Shown here: piece by piece, positions 1 to 8,347 of the stretch | Position numbering within the stretch: position 1 is the stretch's first letter | Layout of the letters: each line of letters opens with the position of its first letter | NCBI GenBank assembly: GCA_020722685.1 | Contig: DYKH01000090.1 | Span: 1-22,360, forward strand | Source of the DNA: Caldithrix sp. | GTDB lineage: Bacteria > KSB1 > UBA2214 > DYKH01 | Length of the DNA stretch: 22,360 bases | Direction of reading: 5' to 3' | Made by a program: the position numbers and the translations under genes | The notes under the pieces: model-generated | Seen by the model: only the letters and a program-made list of their open reading frames with translations | The model's database searches: none | What the model was told of the DNA's origin: nothing

Positions 1-359
1 ATGCTTCGGTCTGCCAAGGCCGACCTGGTGGCCTGCGCGAAGTGGGCCGGGTATGGGGAAGCTTATCTTTTCAGATTCTATTTGTGAATGAGGACTTATC
101 TTCAGGCCAATTCTGCCAGGCACATTTTGGATTTTGATATGTCATTTTCAGTTTTAATGTTTGATATTTGCAGGAAGGCTACTCGGACACCGAGAGAAGG
201 TGAATAGCAGGTACGCATTTTCCGGAAGAGCCAAAAAAAATTCCTTTCGAAAAATTTTTCTGAAACTATTTTGACAAAATTTTGTATATTGTCGGAGTCT
301 TCTACCGAACGGTAGGTAGAACCAAACAGGAATTTTTTGACTAAAGCTGGGCCCTTACA
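1..359. other. Intergenic region upstream of the efflux operon
   Basis: No credible gene is seen in this stretch. Its first 42 bases form a palindromic repeat cut by the window edge: CTTCG at 4-8 pairs with CGAAG at 38-42, and AGGCC at 17-21 pairs with GGCCT at 30-34. Its core (CTGCCAAGGC, GACCTGG) resembles the repeat near 21990-22010. Bases 225-290 are very A+T rich and probably carry the promoter of the efflux operon. TTGACA at 271-276 and TATATT at 285-290 are only 8 bases apart, so they are not a standard sigma-70 pair. The operator at 301-320 is listed separately. Confidence 0.5.
301..320. promoter_or_regulatory. Probable TetR-type operator (two overlapping palindromes)
   Basis: CTACCG-AA-CGGTAG at 302-315 is a perfect inverted repeat, and TCTACC (301-306) also pairs with GGTAGA (315-320). 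The same half-site (TACC/GGTA) therefore occurs in two overlapping arrangements. The site lies about 40 bases before the TetR-family start codon and just after the A+T-rich promoter-like stretch. TetR-family repressors typically bind such palindromes at their own promoters, so autoregulation and control of the downstream pump genes is the likely role. Binding by this protein is inferred. Confidence 0.7.
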
Positions 360-962
360 ATGGAAGGACAGTCATCCGAAAGCCATGCGGACGTCGATAC
401 GAAGACGAAAATCTTCAAGGTAGCCGCTCACCTCTTTGCTGAAAAAGGGTACAATGGTGTCTCCATGCGTGAAATCTCCGAGCAAACAGGGATGTCAAAG
501 CCTACCATTTATTACTACTTTGGCAGCAAGGAAGGTTTGTACCGCGATCTTGTGGATACCGGTAACGCTCACGTTTTAGCGAATTTCGAGCGAATCCGGT
601 CGCTAAAGATAACAGTGAAAGAGAAACTAGTCGAATTGATGAAGAGTTACTTCCGGGAATGCATCCAGCATCCGGAGTTCATCAAATTCTTTTTGACTTC
701 TCAGTCTTCTGACAGTGCGCCGTATTCCGAGCGGTCAGTCTTTGCGGATGGCAAACCCTGGCACCTGTTGGCTGATTTGATAAATGAAGGCCTAGAGTGT
801 GGCGAGTTTGGGGCCAGCGCCAAGCCAATGCTTGCCGCCGAGATTGTCGGCGGTGTAATTACGCATTTCTTATTGAGGCAATTGAATAGCCGCCAAACCA
901 TCCTCTCGGACCAATTGGCGGAAGAAGCAATCGAAATGCTTTTTAAGGGTCTGAATGAGTAG
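360..962 (+). CDS. TetR/AcrR-family transcriptional repressor of the efflux operon
   Basis: This 200-residue protein has the usual length for the family. Residues about 14-63 form the TetR helix-turn-helix: VAAHLFAEKGYNGVSMREIS, then TGMSKPTIYYYFGSKEGLY, with the highly conserved YYYF-x-SKE-x-LY recognition-helix end. The remainder should be the ligand-binding and dimerisation domain, which varies too much to predict a ligand. It is the first gene of a co-directional run with a TolC-like channel, an adaptor and an RND pump. This is the standard arrangement in which the repressor releases its operator when it binds a toxic compound. The palindromic operator at 301-320 lies in its upstream region. 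No strong ribosome binding site precedes the ATG at 360; the start was chosen because the N-terminus fits the family. The specific inducer is unknown. Confidence 0.93.
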   Translation: MEGQSSESHADVDTKTKIFKVAAHLFAEKGYNGVSMREISEQTGMSKPTIYYYFGSKEGLYRDLVDTGNAHVLANFERIRSLKITVKEKLVELMKSYFRECIQHPEFIKFFLTSQSSDSAPYSERSVFADGKPWHLLADLINEGLECGEFGASAKPMLAAEIVGGVITHFLLRQLNSRQTILSDQLAEEAIEMLFKGLNE

Positions 963-1171
963 ACAAATGCAACTTTTGATTGCCGGTAAGCTTAGGCCTG
1001 GACTTTGATTTGAGGGCACTAGCAAAAAATGATTTGCCAAGCTGCAACCATGATTTGACTTATCCCCTGCCTTGTCGACCGTCCTTTCAGGAATCGTCCC
1101 ATGCTTTCATTCAGATTCCAGATAGAGGCGATGAGTCGGGCAGGACAGATGATTTACAATTGGAGGCACGA

Positions 1172-2569
1172 ATGACATTGAAACGATCCTTGCTTTGCTC
1201 ATTGCTTGTGTGCTGCATCGCAGGGCCAACACAGTTATTGTCACAGGAAAAGCTGGTGCTCACCTTAGAAGAGAGTGTTTCACTGGCACTGGAAAAGAAT
1301 CCGCAAATTAAAATGGCAGAAAAAGAAGTGGCAAAGGCAAAGGCCAGCATATGGGAAGCCTATTCCGTCATCTTGCCGCAGTTGGACGCCACGGCCAGCC
1401 TACAACACGCCTGGGAGATACAGGAAACGACCATTCCCAATTTCCTGAAGCCGATGTTGTCACCCTTGGCGCCAATTATTCCGGAACTCAGCTTGATGCC
1501 GGATTATGTGCGGTTGTCCTTTGGTTTGGAAAACACTTACACCTATGGGGCGACGCTTCGGCAGCCGCTGTTTTTGGGTGGCGCGGGCGTCGCCGGTATC
1601 AAGATTGCCTATGCCGCCAAATCCGCTGCGGAGCGCAATCTGGAAGCCAACCGACAGAATCTGATTTATCAAACGGCCAATGCTTTTTATGGAGTCTTGT
1701 TAGCGCGTGAATTGGTATCGGTACAGGAGGAGGCCCTTGCGCAGGCGCAGGCCAATCTCGACGTCGTACTAAAAAAGCACGCCGTCGGCATGGCTTCAGG
1801 GTTCGATAGAATGCGAGCCGAGGTGGAGGTCGCCAATATAAAGCCGGAGGTGATTACTGCGAGGAATCAGTACCAATCCGCGCTCACCCAATTTCGCACG
1901 GTACTCGGCTTGGACCGGAACACTGTGATCGAAGTCGATGGCGCGCTTGCCTACGCGGAGGATGAATTCTCCAATATGCCCTTGGAGGATTTTCAAAGCT
2001 TGGCCCTAAAAAAACGTCCGGAAATCCTTGCCCTTGCCGATCAAAAATACATAGCGGAAAAGGCGACGACCGTCGCTCGTAGTAATTTCATGCCCAAGGT
2101 TTTCTTCTCGACGGACTATTCGTATTTGGCAATGAAAAACGATTATAAAGTCAGCCAAAAAGATTTTAGCAAGGGATTTACATCCGCTATTAGTTTGCAG
2201 GTACCGATCTTTCACGGATTCAAGTCGAGCAAGGAATATCAACGGGCCAAATTGGACTATCGGATCGTTCTCGATACCGAGAAGCAAGCACACGACGGCA
2301 TTGCTGCAGAATCGGAGATTGCTTACAACAACTTTCAGGAAGCCAAGCAGAAATACGTCTCTGCGCGGGAGTCCGTGGACTTGGCAAAGGAGGCGCTGCG
2401 CCTCGCCAACATGATGTATGAGGAAGGCGCCAACACTCAGCTCGATGTGTTGAGCTCACGCCTGGCATTGACCAGAGCTCAGTTGAATTATATTTCATCA
2501 TTGTATGAATATCAAATGGCGCGCTATCAATTGCGAAAAGTGACCGGCTCGCTTACCGGGGTTTTATAG
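1172..2569 (+). CDS. TolC-family outer-membrane efflux protein
   Basis: The protein (465 residues) is predicted to be the outer-membrane and periplasmic-tunnel component of the tripartite pump. Residues 1-24 form a signal peptide (MTLKRSLLCS, then a hydrophobic core). The mature part opens with LTLEESVSLALEKNPQIKMA, the typical first helix of an outer-membrane efflux protein (OEP) repeat. A second OEP repeat follows, with long alanine- and glutamate-rich helices near the C-terminus (YEEGANTQLDVLSSRLALTR), which is classic for the family. The frame is open upstream to a TTG at 980. I chose the ATG at 1172 because GGAGG sits at 1162-1166 and the signal peptide begins there. It is followed 60 bases later by the adaptor gene. 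The 209-base gap from the repressor gene contains no second copy of the 301-320 operator. Confidence 0.93.
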   Translation: MTLKRSLLCSLLVCCIAGPTQLLSQEKLVLTLEESVSLALEKNPQIKMAEKEVAKAKASIWEAYSVILPQLDATASLQHAWEIQETTIPNFLKPMLSPLAPIIPELSLMPDYVRLSFGLENTYTYGATLRQPLFLGGAGVAGIKIAYAAKSAAERNLEANRQNLIYQTANAFYGVLLARELVSVQEEALAQAQANLDVVLKKHAVGMASGFDRMRAEVEVANIKPEVITARNQYQSALTQFRTVLGLDRNTVIEVDGALAYAEDEFSNMPLEDFQSLALKKRPEILALADQKYIAEKATTVARSNFMPKVFFSTDYSYLAMKNDYKVSQKDFSKGFTSAISLQVPIFHGFKSSKEYQRAKLDYRIVLDTEKQAHDGIAAESEIAYNNFQEAKQKYVSARESVDLAKEALRLANMMYEEGANTQLDVLSSRLALTRAQLNYISSLYEYQMARYQLRKVTGSLTGVL

Positions 2570-2629
2570 TGAGCCGCTGGATTTGTGTTGCAGTACTTCA
2601 ACCTTCCGTAATTCAAAGGAGAGCAGACA

Positions 2630-3754
2630 ATGTGGAGAAAAGTGGTTTTAGTCGTTGCAATGATAGGCATCGTTGGATTGGCAGCCAATTGCACGCAAAA
2701 TAATAAAGCAGGTGAAGCGGAAAACAAGGTTCCCGTCGAAGTCACGGCCGTGGCACTGGGCGAGGTTGTGCAAACTCTCAACTATAGCGGCGACATCAAA
2801 GCCGAACTGGAGGTAAAGGTCTTTTCCAAAATTCCCGATCGGATTGAAAAGTTCTTTGTCGATGACGGCGATTATGTTGCCAAGGATGCGCCCATTGCAA
2901 CGATCGTTGCCACGACCATCGAGCAAGCCGTGCGGCAGGCCGAAGCGGGTCTGGCCGCAGCTCAGGCGCAAGTCGCCAATCTACGGTTGGAGTACGAGCG
3001 CGCGCAGCGGCTATTCAAGGAAAACGCCATGAGCAAGCAGCAATTCGACGCGATTGAAACGCAATACAAAGCGGTGGAAGCTCAGGCTGAACAAGCGGAG
3101 GCGATGGCCAAGAGCGCAAAGAGCCAACTGAGTGATGCAACCGTAACGGCGCCGATCTCTGGGATCATCGGCAAGCGCTATTATGAGGACGGCGACATGG
3201 CCAGTCCAGCCAAGCCCTTGGTAACCATCGTGCAGATGAATCGCGTCAAGACCACCTTTGATGCGACGGAAGAAGACTTGGGCAGACTGGCCGTCGGACA
3301 GGCGGCAAGGGTGATCGTGAAAAGCTATCCCGATCAGGCGTTCGAAGGTAAGGTCACCAAAATCGCTCCTATTCTCGACCCATTGACGAGGATGGCCGAG
3401 GTTGAAGTCCTGATCGACAACTCCGCCGGTCTGTTAAAACCGGGAATGTTCGCCACAATATCGGTAACGACCGGAATTCTCAAAGACGTTATTGCTGTGC
3501 CGCGGTATGCAGCCATCGAGAACACCTCAATAGAGAAGGTGAATGGCGAAGATAGAGTCATGGTCTCCTACTACGTTTTTGTGGTAAAGGACGAAAAGGC
3601 CGTGCAGCGAAAACTTACCGTGACGTACGTCAATCACACCCAACTGGCGGTGTCGGGCGGAGTGCAGCCGGGCGAGTTACTCGTGATCACTGGTCAAGCC
3701 AATCTGCGCGATGGCGTGCCGGTGATCGTTGCCAAGGGAGGTTCCGATCTATGA
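2630..3754 (+). CDS. RND efflux periplasmic adaptor (HlyD/AcrA-type membrane fusion protein)
   Basis: This 374-residue adaptor is predicted to link the inner-membrane pump to the outer-membrane channel. The N-terminus is hydrophobic and ends at Cys21 (GLAANC), suggesting a lipid anchor, although Asn just before the Cys is atypical. Residues 62-92 and 171-200 form the split lipoyl/barrel-sandwich domain (KIPDRIEKFFVDDGDYV; TVTAPISGIIGKRYYEDGD). Between them, residues about 97-168 are an alpha-helical coiled-coil hairpin rich in Ala, Gln and Glu. Beta-barrel and membrane-proximal domains follow (LLKPGMFATISV, then IAVPRYAAI). A good ribosome binding site (AAAGGAGAG) precedes the ATG. Its stop overlaps the pump start by four bases (ATGA), indicating translational coupling. 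The substrate cannot be read from the adaptor. Confidence 0.95.
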   Translation: MWRKVVLVVAMIGIVGLAANCTQNNKAGEAENKVPVEVTAVALGEVVQTLNYSGDIKAELEVKVFSKIPDRIEKFFVDDGDYVAKDAPIATIVATTIEQAVRQAEAGLAAAQAQVANLRLEYERAQRLFKENAMSKQQFDAIETQYKAVEAQAEQAEAMAKSAKSQLSDATVTAPISGIIGKRYYEDGDMASPAKPLVTIVQMNRVKTTFDATEEDLGRLAVGQAARVIVKSYPDQAFEGKVTKIAPILDPLTRMAEVEVLIDNSAGLLKPGMFATISVTTGILKDVIAVPRYAAIENTSIEKVNGEDRVMVSYYVFVVKDEKAVQRKLTVTYVNHTQLAVSGGVQPGELLVITGQANLRDGVPVIVAKGGSDL

Positions 3755-6700
3755 ATATGACACAAGTTGCCATCAGGCGAGGCGTCACCTTCGCCATGAT
3801 CTACCTGATTGCGGTGGGTTTTGGCCTTTTCGCTCTGATACGCCTCAATGTGGATTTGTATCCCAAGCTGGATTTTCCTTATATTGCAGTCATCTCTCAA
3901 TACACCGGCGTTGGCCCCTTTGATATCGAAACTGTGGTGACGCGACCCGTCGAGGAGGTGGTTGCCTCTGTCGAAAACGTCAAACGAGTGACTTCCGTCA
4001 CCCGGCAGGGACTGTCAATCGTCATGCTGGAATTTAATTGGGGCAGCGACATGAACCAGGCAGAGATCGATGTACGCAATAATCTCGAGTTCATTCGCGA
4101 CTATCTGCCCGAGGATGTGAGCGATCCCATGGTGTTCCCGTTTGACATCTCGCAACAACCCATTCTGTATCTCGCATTGTACTCGGATGTTCACGGACAA
4201 GCGGAATTGCGGCGGATTGGCGAGCGTGATTTTGAGCCGCGCTTGGAACGCATCTCCGGCGTAGCCTCCGCCTTTACCATGGGCGGCATGCAGCGGGAGA
4301 TCAAAGTGCTGGTAGACCCCGTGCGTATGCGCGCCCACAACGTCTCCATCCAGCAGATAACCGGAGCCTTGCAGGCGGCGAACCTACAAATTCCGTCGGG
4401 CTACATTGACGATGACAAACAAGAGTTCACCATCCAAACAGCGGGCGAATTCACAGGAATAGATCAAATCGAAAATACCAGTGTCGCGGTATACAACGGA
4501 ACCGTCATCCACGTGAAAGACGTGGCCAGGGTCGAAGACGGCTTTAAGGATGCTCGCCAACGCGTATGGAACAATGGCAAGGCCGCCGTCATGGTTGTGA
4601 TCCAAAAGCAGTCGGATGCCAACACCGTACTGGTGTGCCGCAACGTCAGTAAGCAGCTCAAGGGAATTGAAGCAGAATTACCTAAAGGCGTACATATCGA
4701 GACTGTCATCGATCTTTCTGCGTTTATTACGCGTTCGATATCCAATTTAGGATCTACAGCCTGGCAGGCAATCTTACTCACCTTTTTGGTATTGCTGTTC
4801 TTTTTGCGCAACCTACGCAGCTCTTTTATTGTCGCGGTTTCCATACCGATTTCCGTAATGGTGGCCTTTGCCGTCATGGATCAGGTTGGCATCACGCTCA
4901 ATATCATTTCCATGGCCGGCCTAGCGCTATCCGTAGGCATGTTGGTAGACAACTCTATCGTCGTCCTAGAGAGCATCTTCCGGCACCACGATGAGCTGAA
5001 GGAGAATCTCCGCGAATCCTCTGCCAGAGGTGCGAAGGAAGTAGGCATGGCGGTAACCGCTTCAACGCTGACAACTTTGGTCGTCTTTGTTCCGGTGCTC
5101 TTTGTGCCGGGCCTGGCCGGCCAGCTCTTCAAAGATATGGTGTTAACCATTTGCGTTTCGCTGACCATTTCTCTACTCGTCGCTTTGACGTTAGTGCCTT
5201 TGATGGCCTCGCGGATTTTGCGTATCAAAAGAAATCTGGCCGAAACCAATTGGATGGCCCGCGCAACCAAGCGAATCGGCGGATGGTTAGAGGATTTGCA
5301 GAAATCTTACCAAAAGCTCCTTGGTTGGTCCCTTGCGCATCGCTGGACTGTACTGCTGTCCACTTTATTGCTTTTTTTCCTTTCAATTCTGGTATTAGCC
5401 AGTCTGGGTGGAGAGTTTTTTCCCAAGGCCGATCAGGGATTCGTGCAGATTGCCGTTAACCGCTCGCCCGGTACCAGTCTGGAAGCCATGGAAAAAAGCA
5501 TGAATGAGCTGGACGACATCATCAGCGAGCACGTGCCGGAAGCGGAAAATATTTACACTAATTTTGGCCAGGGCGAAGGTATTTATGCGCTGTTCTCAAC
5601 CCGCTCCTCGGCAGAGGGTGACCTGACGGTGCGCCTTAAAAGCCTGACTGAGCGCAAGCGTCATTTGAAAGATATTCAGGATGATTTACGACCGCTCGTG
5701 ACTAAGATCCCGGACGTGGAGGCCAAGTTTGTGGATCGCGGCGAGTCTTTGTTTAGTGCCGCGGACATTGTCATCAAAATATTCGGTCATGATTTGACGC
5801 GTGCCGAAGTTCTCAGCCGACAACTTGAAAACGAGTTGGAGGACGTCAAGGGGATTGCTTCGATCACTTCAAGTGTTCGCAAGGCCGGACCAGAGCTGAA
5901 AATTAATCTGGATCGCCAACGCATTGCAGACCTTGGCCTGAATACGGCCATGGTTGGCCAAGCGGTTAGCACCAGCGTCTTGGGCGCCGTGGTCACTCGC
6001 TATCGGGAAAAAGGCGATGAGTACGATGTGCGCGTGCAATTGGAGAAATCCGCCCGCACAAGCAAGGAAGATTTGGAAAATATCCTCGTTATGACGCCGG
6101 TCGGCAAACAAGTCCCACTTAGGTCCCTGGCCAGCATCGAGTATTCCAAAGCTCCCAAAGAAATAAGCCGGGAGGATCAAGAACGTATCGTTACCTTGGA
6201 AGTGAGCGTCTCCGGAAGGGATTTGCAGGGCGTAACCAAGGACGTAAGCAAAGCGATCAAGCGGGTAGCCGTCCCTGCCGATTTCCGCGTTGAAATCGGC
6301 GGCGCCGCAGAAGAAATGATCGAGTCATTTATGTATTTGGGAATCGCCTTCCTAGTTGCAATGGTGCTATGCTACATGGTTATGGCTTCGCAATTCGAAT
6401 CGCTGTTGGATCCGTTCATTATTATGTTTACGATTCCGCTCTCCATCATCGGCGTGGCTTTGGGTTTGCTGGTGACCGGAACGGACATGAATGTGATGGC
6501 CTTGATCGGCCTCATCATGCTCGTAGGGATTGTGGTCAACAATGGTATCGTTTTGGTGGATTGCATCAATCAATTGCGTGCCGGCGGCATGGACACTTAC
6601 TCTGCTATCAAAGAAGGTGGCCGCCTGCGTATGCGCCCGGTTCTGATGACCGCATTGACCACTATCTTGGGCATGCTTCCGTTAGCTTTGGGTTTCGGTG

Positions 6701-6891
6701 AAAGCGGTGAGACCTGGGCTCCCATGGCGCGTTCCGTTATGGGCGGCCTGACGGTGGCCACGGTCTTGACGCTGAACGTCGTACCGGTTATCTACAGCAA
6801 GATCGAAGATTTGGCTGAAAAACTGCGCGGCAAGAAAAAAGCGCGGGAAGAGCGGAGGCTGAGCAAGGGAGTTATTCGCCAAGAGATTTAG
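3751..6891 (+). CDS. RND multidrug efflux pump, AcrB/HAE1-like inner-membrane subunit
   Basis: At 1046 residues this is the standard size for an AcrB-like proton-driven transporter. It is predicted to be an inner-membrane trimer with 12 transmembrane helices and two large periplasmic loops. TM1 lies at about residues 12-32 and is followed by NVDLYPKLDFPYIAV, typical of the family. The first loop contains DVRNNLEF and DISQQPILYLALY. The TM4 proton-relay region reads GMLVDNSIVVLESIF: Asp400 is retained, but the neighbour that is Asp408 in AcrB is Asn401, a frequent variant outside Proteobacteria. The second half repeats the fold, with GESLFSAADIVIKIFGHD in the porter domain and GIVVNNGIVLVDCINQLR around residues 926-943. 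The start codon overlaps the adaptor stop. The length, TM pattern and gene order favour drugs or other amphiphiles over metal ions, but the substrate is inferred. Confidence 0.96.
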   Translation: MNMTQVAIRRGVTFAMIYLIAVGFGLFALIRLNVDLYPKLDFPYIAVISQYTGVGPFDIETVVTRPVEEVVASVENVKRVTSVTRQGLSIVMLEFNWGSDMNQAEIDVRNNLEFIRDYLPEDVSDPMVFPFDISQQPILYLALYSDVHGQAELRRIGERDFEPRLERISGVASAFTMGGMQREIKVLVDPVRMRAHNVSIQQITGALQAANLQIPSGYIDDDKQEFTIQTAGEFTGIDQIENTSVAVYNGTVIHVKDVARVEDGFKDARQRVWNNGKAAVMVVIQKQSDANTVLVCRNVSKQLKGIEAELPKGVHIETVIDLSAFITRSISNLGSTAWQAILLTFLVLLFFLRNLRSSFIVAVSIPISVMVAFAVMDQVGITLNIISMAGLALSVGMLVDNSIVVLESIFRHHDELKENLRESSARGAKEVGMAVTASTLTTLVVFVPVLFVPGLAGQLFKDMVLTICVSLTISLLVALTLVPLMASRILRIKRNLAETNWMARATKRIGGWLEDLQKSYQKLLGWSLAHRWTVLLSTLLLFFLSILVLASLGGEFFPKADQGFVQIAVNRSPGTSLEAMEKSMNELDDIISEHVPEAENIYTNFGQGEGIYALFSTRSSAEGDLTVRLKSLTERKRHLKDIQDDLRPLVTKIPDVEAKFVDRGESLFSAADIVIKIFGHDLTRAEVLSRQLENELEDVKGIASITSSVRKAGPELKINLDRQRIADLGLNTAMVGQAVSTSVLGAVVTRYREKGDEYDVRVQLEKSARTSKEDLENILVMTPVGKQVPLRSLASIEYSKAPKEISREDQERIVTLEVSVSGRDLQGVTKDVSKAIKRVAVPADFRVEIGGAAEEMIESFMYLGIAFLVAMVLCYMVMASQFESLLDPFIIMFTIPLSIIGVALGLLVTGTDMNVMALIGLIMLVGIVVNNGIVLVDCINQLRAGGMDTYSAIKEGGRLRMRPVLMTALTTILGMLPLALGFGESGETWAPMARSVMGGLTVATVLTLNVVPVIYSKIEDLAEKLRGKKKAREERRLSKGVIRQEI

Positions 6892-6979
6892 GCCCTGCTT
6901 TGTTCGCAAGATGGAGAGCGCGGCTGTCTGCTTCACGTGAATGGCGCTAAATTCGCGAAAGGTGTTGGTTCCAGATAGG

Positions 6980-7019
6980 CGGCCGGGTGCTTCGCTGTGT
7001 ATCCGGCCGTTGGATTTTT
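6980..7019 (+). terminator. Possible rho-independent terminator of the efflux operon
   Basis: CGGCCGG (6980-6986) pairs perfectly with CCGGCCG (7003-7009) across a 16-base loop. The stem is followed by TTGGATTTTT. The long loop and the four bases between stem and T-run make it a moderate rather than strong candidate. Its position, about 90 bases after the pump stop, fits the end of the operon. Confidence 0.45.
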
Positions 7020-7191
7020 GCTGAGGCACTGCGAATCTTTTTCTTGAATAGTGTACGTTTGCTTTTTGGCTAAGAAAACACGCCGCAATTAAGATGCCCT
7101 GATTGCGCCGCCGCAATTATTTGATCTGGTCGTATTCTCCATTTGCATTTTAGTGGTCAAGCGGTTATATTATGGGAGAAAAGTGTATCTG

Positions 7192-7329
7192 TTTAGTCAA
7201 CTAAAAAGAGACGTCATTTCGAGCGAAGCGAGAAATCCGTGAGCATTGACCTTGCATACCTCCGTAGATTCGGAAGGGATAGGTTCCTCCCTGCGGTCGG
7301 AATGACAGAACTGGGTTCAGATGACTAAA
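7192..7329. repeat. MITE-like palindromic dispersed repeat
   Basis: The outer ends are TTTAGTCA (7192-7199) and TGACTAAA (7322-7329), an exact 8-base inverted pair. Inside them, GTCATTTCGAGCGAAGCGAG (from 7213) is an imperfect inverted match to the reverse complement of the segment ending CGGAATGAC at 7306, with about 19 of 25 positions agreeing by eye. The first eight outer bases are part of a second palindrome, TTTAGTCAACTAAA. The element is 138 bases, has no coding capacity and resembles non-autonomous palindromic repeats common in many environmental bacterial genomes. It lies directly upstream of the restriction-modification island. No target-site duplication was established. Confidence 0.6.
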
Positions 7330-7376
7330 CCTTTACAGAAAAGTAATTCTAACATCATCTGTGCAATTACACTTCA

Positions 7377-7459
7377 AAGAGATTTCATGAGCCATATGCC
7401 GGGGGTCTACTCATGTCCTATCTCGGGTATGGCTTTGAAGCCATCCTGATAAATCTCTT
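7377..7459 (+). promoter_or_regulatory. Large inverted-repeat structure upstream of the methyltransferase
   Basis: AAGAGATTT (7377-7385) and AAATCTCTT (7451-7459) are perfect 9-base inverted repeats enclosing 65 bases. Inside them, GCCATA (7391-7396) can pair with TATGGC (7429-7434), and ATGGCTT-TG-AAGCCAT forms an alternative 7-base hairpin. The two inner pairings are mutually exclusive. In RNA this would be a stem-loop with switchable inner pairing ending just before the methyltransferase reading frame. It could be a leader regulating the methyltransferase or a boundary of the inserted island. No known riboswitch or tRNA pattern fits. Confidence 0.4.
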
Positions 7460-7483
7460 ATGTCGAGTATCGAGGGCACTCAA

Positions 7484-8347
7484 ATGGTCAAAGCAGTGAT
7501 TCATGATCCGTTGCGACAAATCGAGTTGTCACTATTTTCAGCATCTGGTCAAGGAAAGACTCTGGAAGCCGCAGTACAAACAAGATTGAAATCAAAAAAG
7601 ACGAGCCGAATCAATACGGGCAAAGCTACCAACGATCTGGTTTTCTCCGCATATCAAGATTCAAACGATGCGGTCTTCCCTCTTATCTTGAGATTATATG
7701 TTCCTGAAGGCTCCCGTGTTGCAGACGTGACCTATGGAAAAGGCGTCTTTTGGAGGCGCGTCGATACTCGCAAGTACCAGCTTTTCGCCAGCGATCTCAA
7801 TTCCGAGTCCACGCCTCGCGAATGCAAAGGGGGAATCGACAGTAGAAGACTACCTTATGAAGACCAAAGTTTTGACGCTGTTGTTTTCGATCCACCCTAC
7901 ATGCATACTCCCGGGGGCACGGCTCACAACGGGCATCAGAACTTTGAGCAGTATTATGCAAACAACATGGAACAAGACACGGCAATTTTGAAACAGATTT
8001 GGGATGAGACGGAGGGGTAACCCCCAAAGTACCACGAGGCCGTTCTTGATTTGTACTTCCGTTCCGGCCGCGAGGCACATCGAGTGCTTCGAGACGGCGG
8101 CATATTCATTGTAAAGTGCCAAGATGAAGTCTGCGCGAACCGTCAGCGGCTTACGCACATTGAGATCACCCTTGAGTATGAGAAGTATGGATTCTTTCCG
8201 GAAGATCTTTTTATAGTCCTACGCAATAACAGACCAGGGGTATCGCGTCTAAAGACAAGGCAATATCACGCGCGCAAGAATCATTCATATTTTATGGTTT
8301 ACCGGAAGGATGTAGGGGTGAAAGATACTCAAATCAGAGGGAGGTAA
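7484..8347 (+). pseudogene. Type II DNA methyltransferase (probably adenine-N6), interrupted by an in-frame TAA
   Basis: The frame encodes a SAM-dependent DNA methyltransferase of 287 codons when one stop is read through. SAM-binding motif I is VADVTYGKGVFW, followed by DLNSE (motif II) and, after FDAVVFDPPYMH, catalytic motif IV (DPPY). Motif I before IV with little between them gives a gamma-like order. DPPY favours adenine-N6 but does not exclude cytosine-N4. A TAA at 8018-8020 interrupts the frame after WDETEG. The same frame then continues for about 100 codons with PPKYHEAVLDLYF, VLRDGGIFIVKCQDEVCANR and ARKNHSYFMVYRK, which reads as the normal C-terminal half. I prefer the ATG at 7484 because GAGGG lies seven bases upstream; the in-frame ATG at 7460 has no such site. 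The 3' end overlaps the convergent nuclease gene by 14 bases. Recoding or a sequencing error are alternatives to inactivation. Confidence 0.8.

Noticed and set aside
271..290. Sigma-70 promoter from TTGACA and TATATT
   Set aside because: The boxes are only 8 bases apart, not 16-18.
980..1171. N-terminal extension of the TolC-like gene from a TTG at 980
   Set aside because: The ATG at 1172 has GGAGG upstream and begins a clear signal peptide; the extension has no family features.
1351..1710. 119-codon frame inside the TolC-like gene
   Set aside because: Out-of-frame shadow of a clear outer-membrane efflux protein.
4942..4956. Asn in place of the second TM4 aspartate as evidence of an inactive RND pump
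   Set aside because: VDNSIVV is a frequent natural variant in RND pumps outside Proteobacteria, and the rest of the protein is intact.
7377..7459. tRNA-like reading of the inverted-repeat structure
   Set aside because: A seven-base outer stem and an ATGGCTTTGAAGCCAT hairpin suggested an acceptor and T-arm, but spacing between them is wrong and there is no D-arm, anticodon arm or T-loop consensus.
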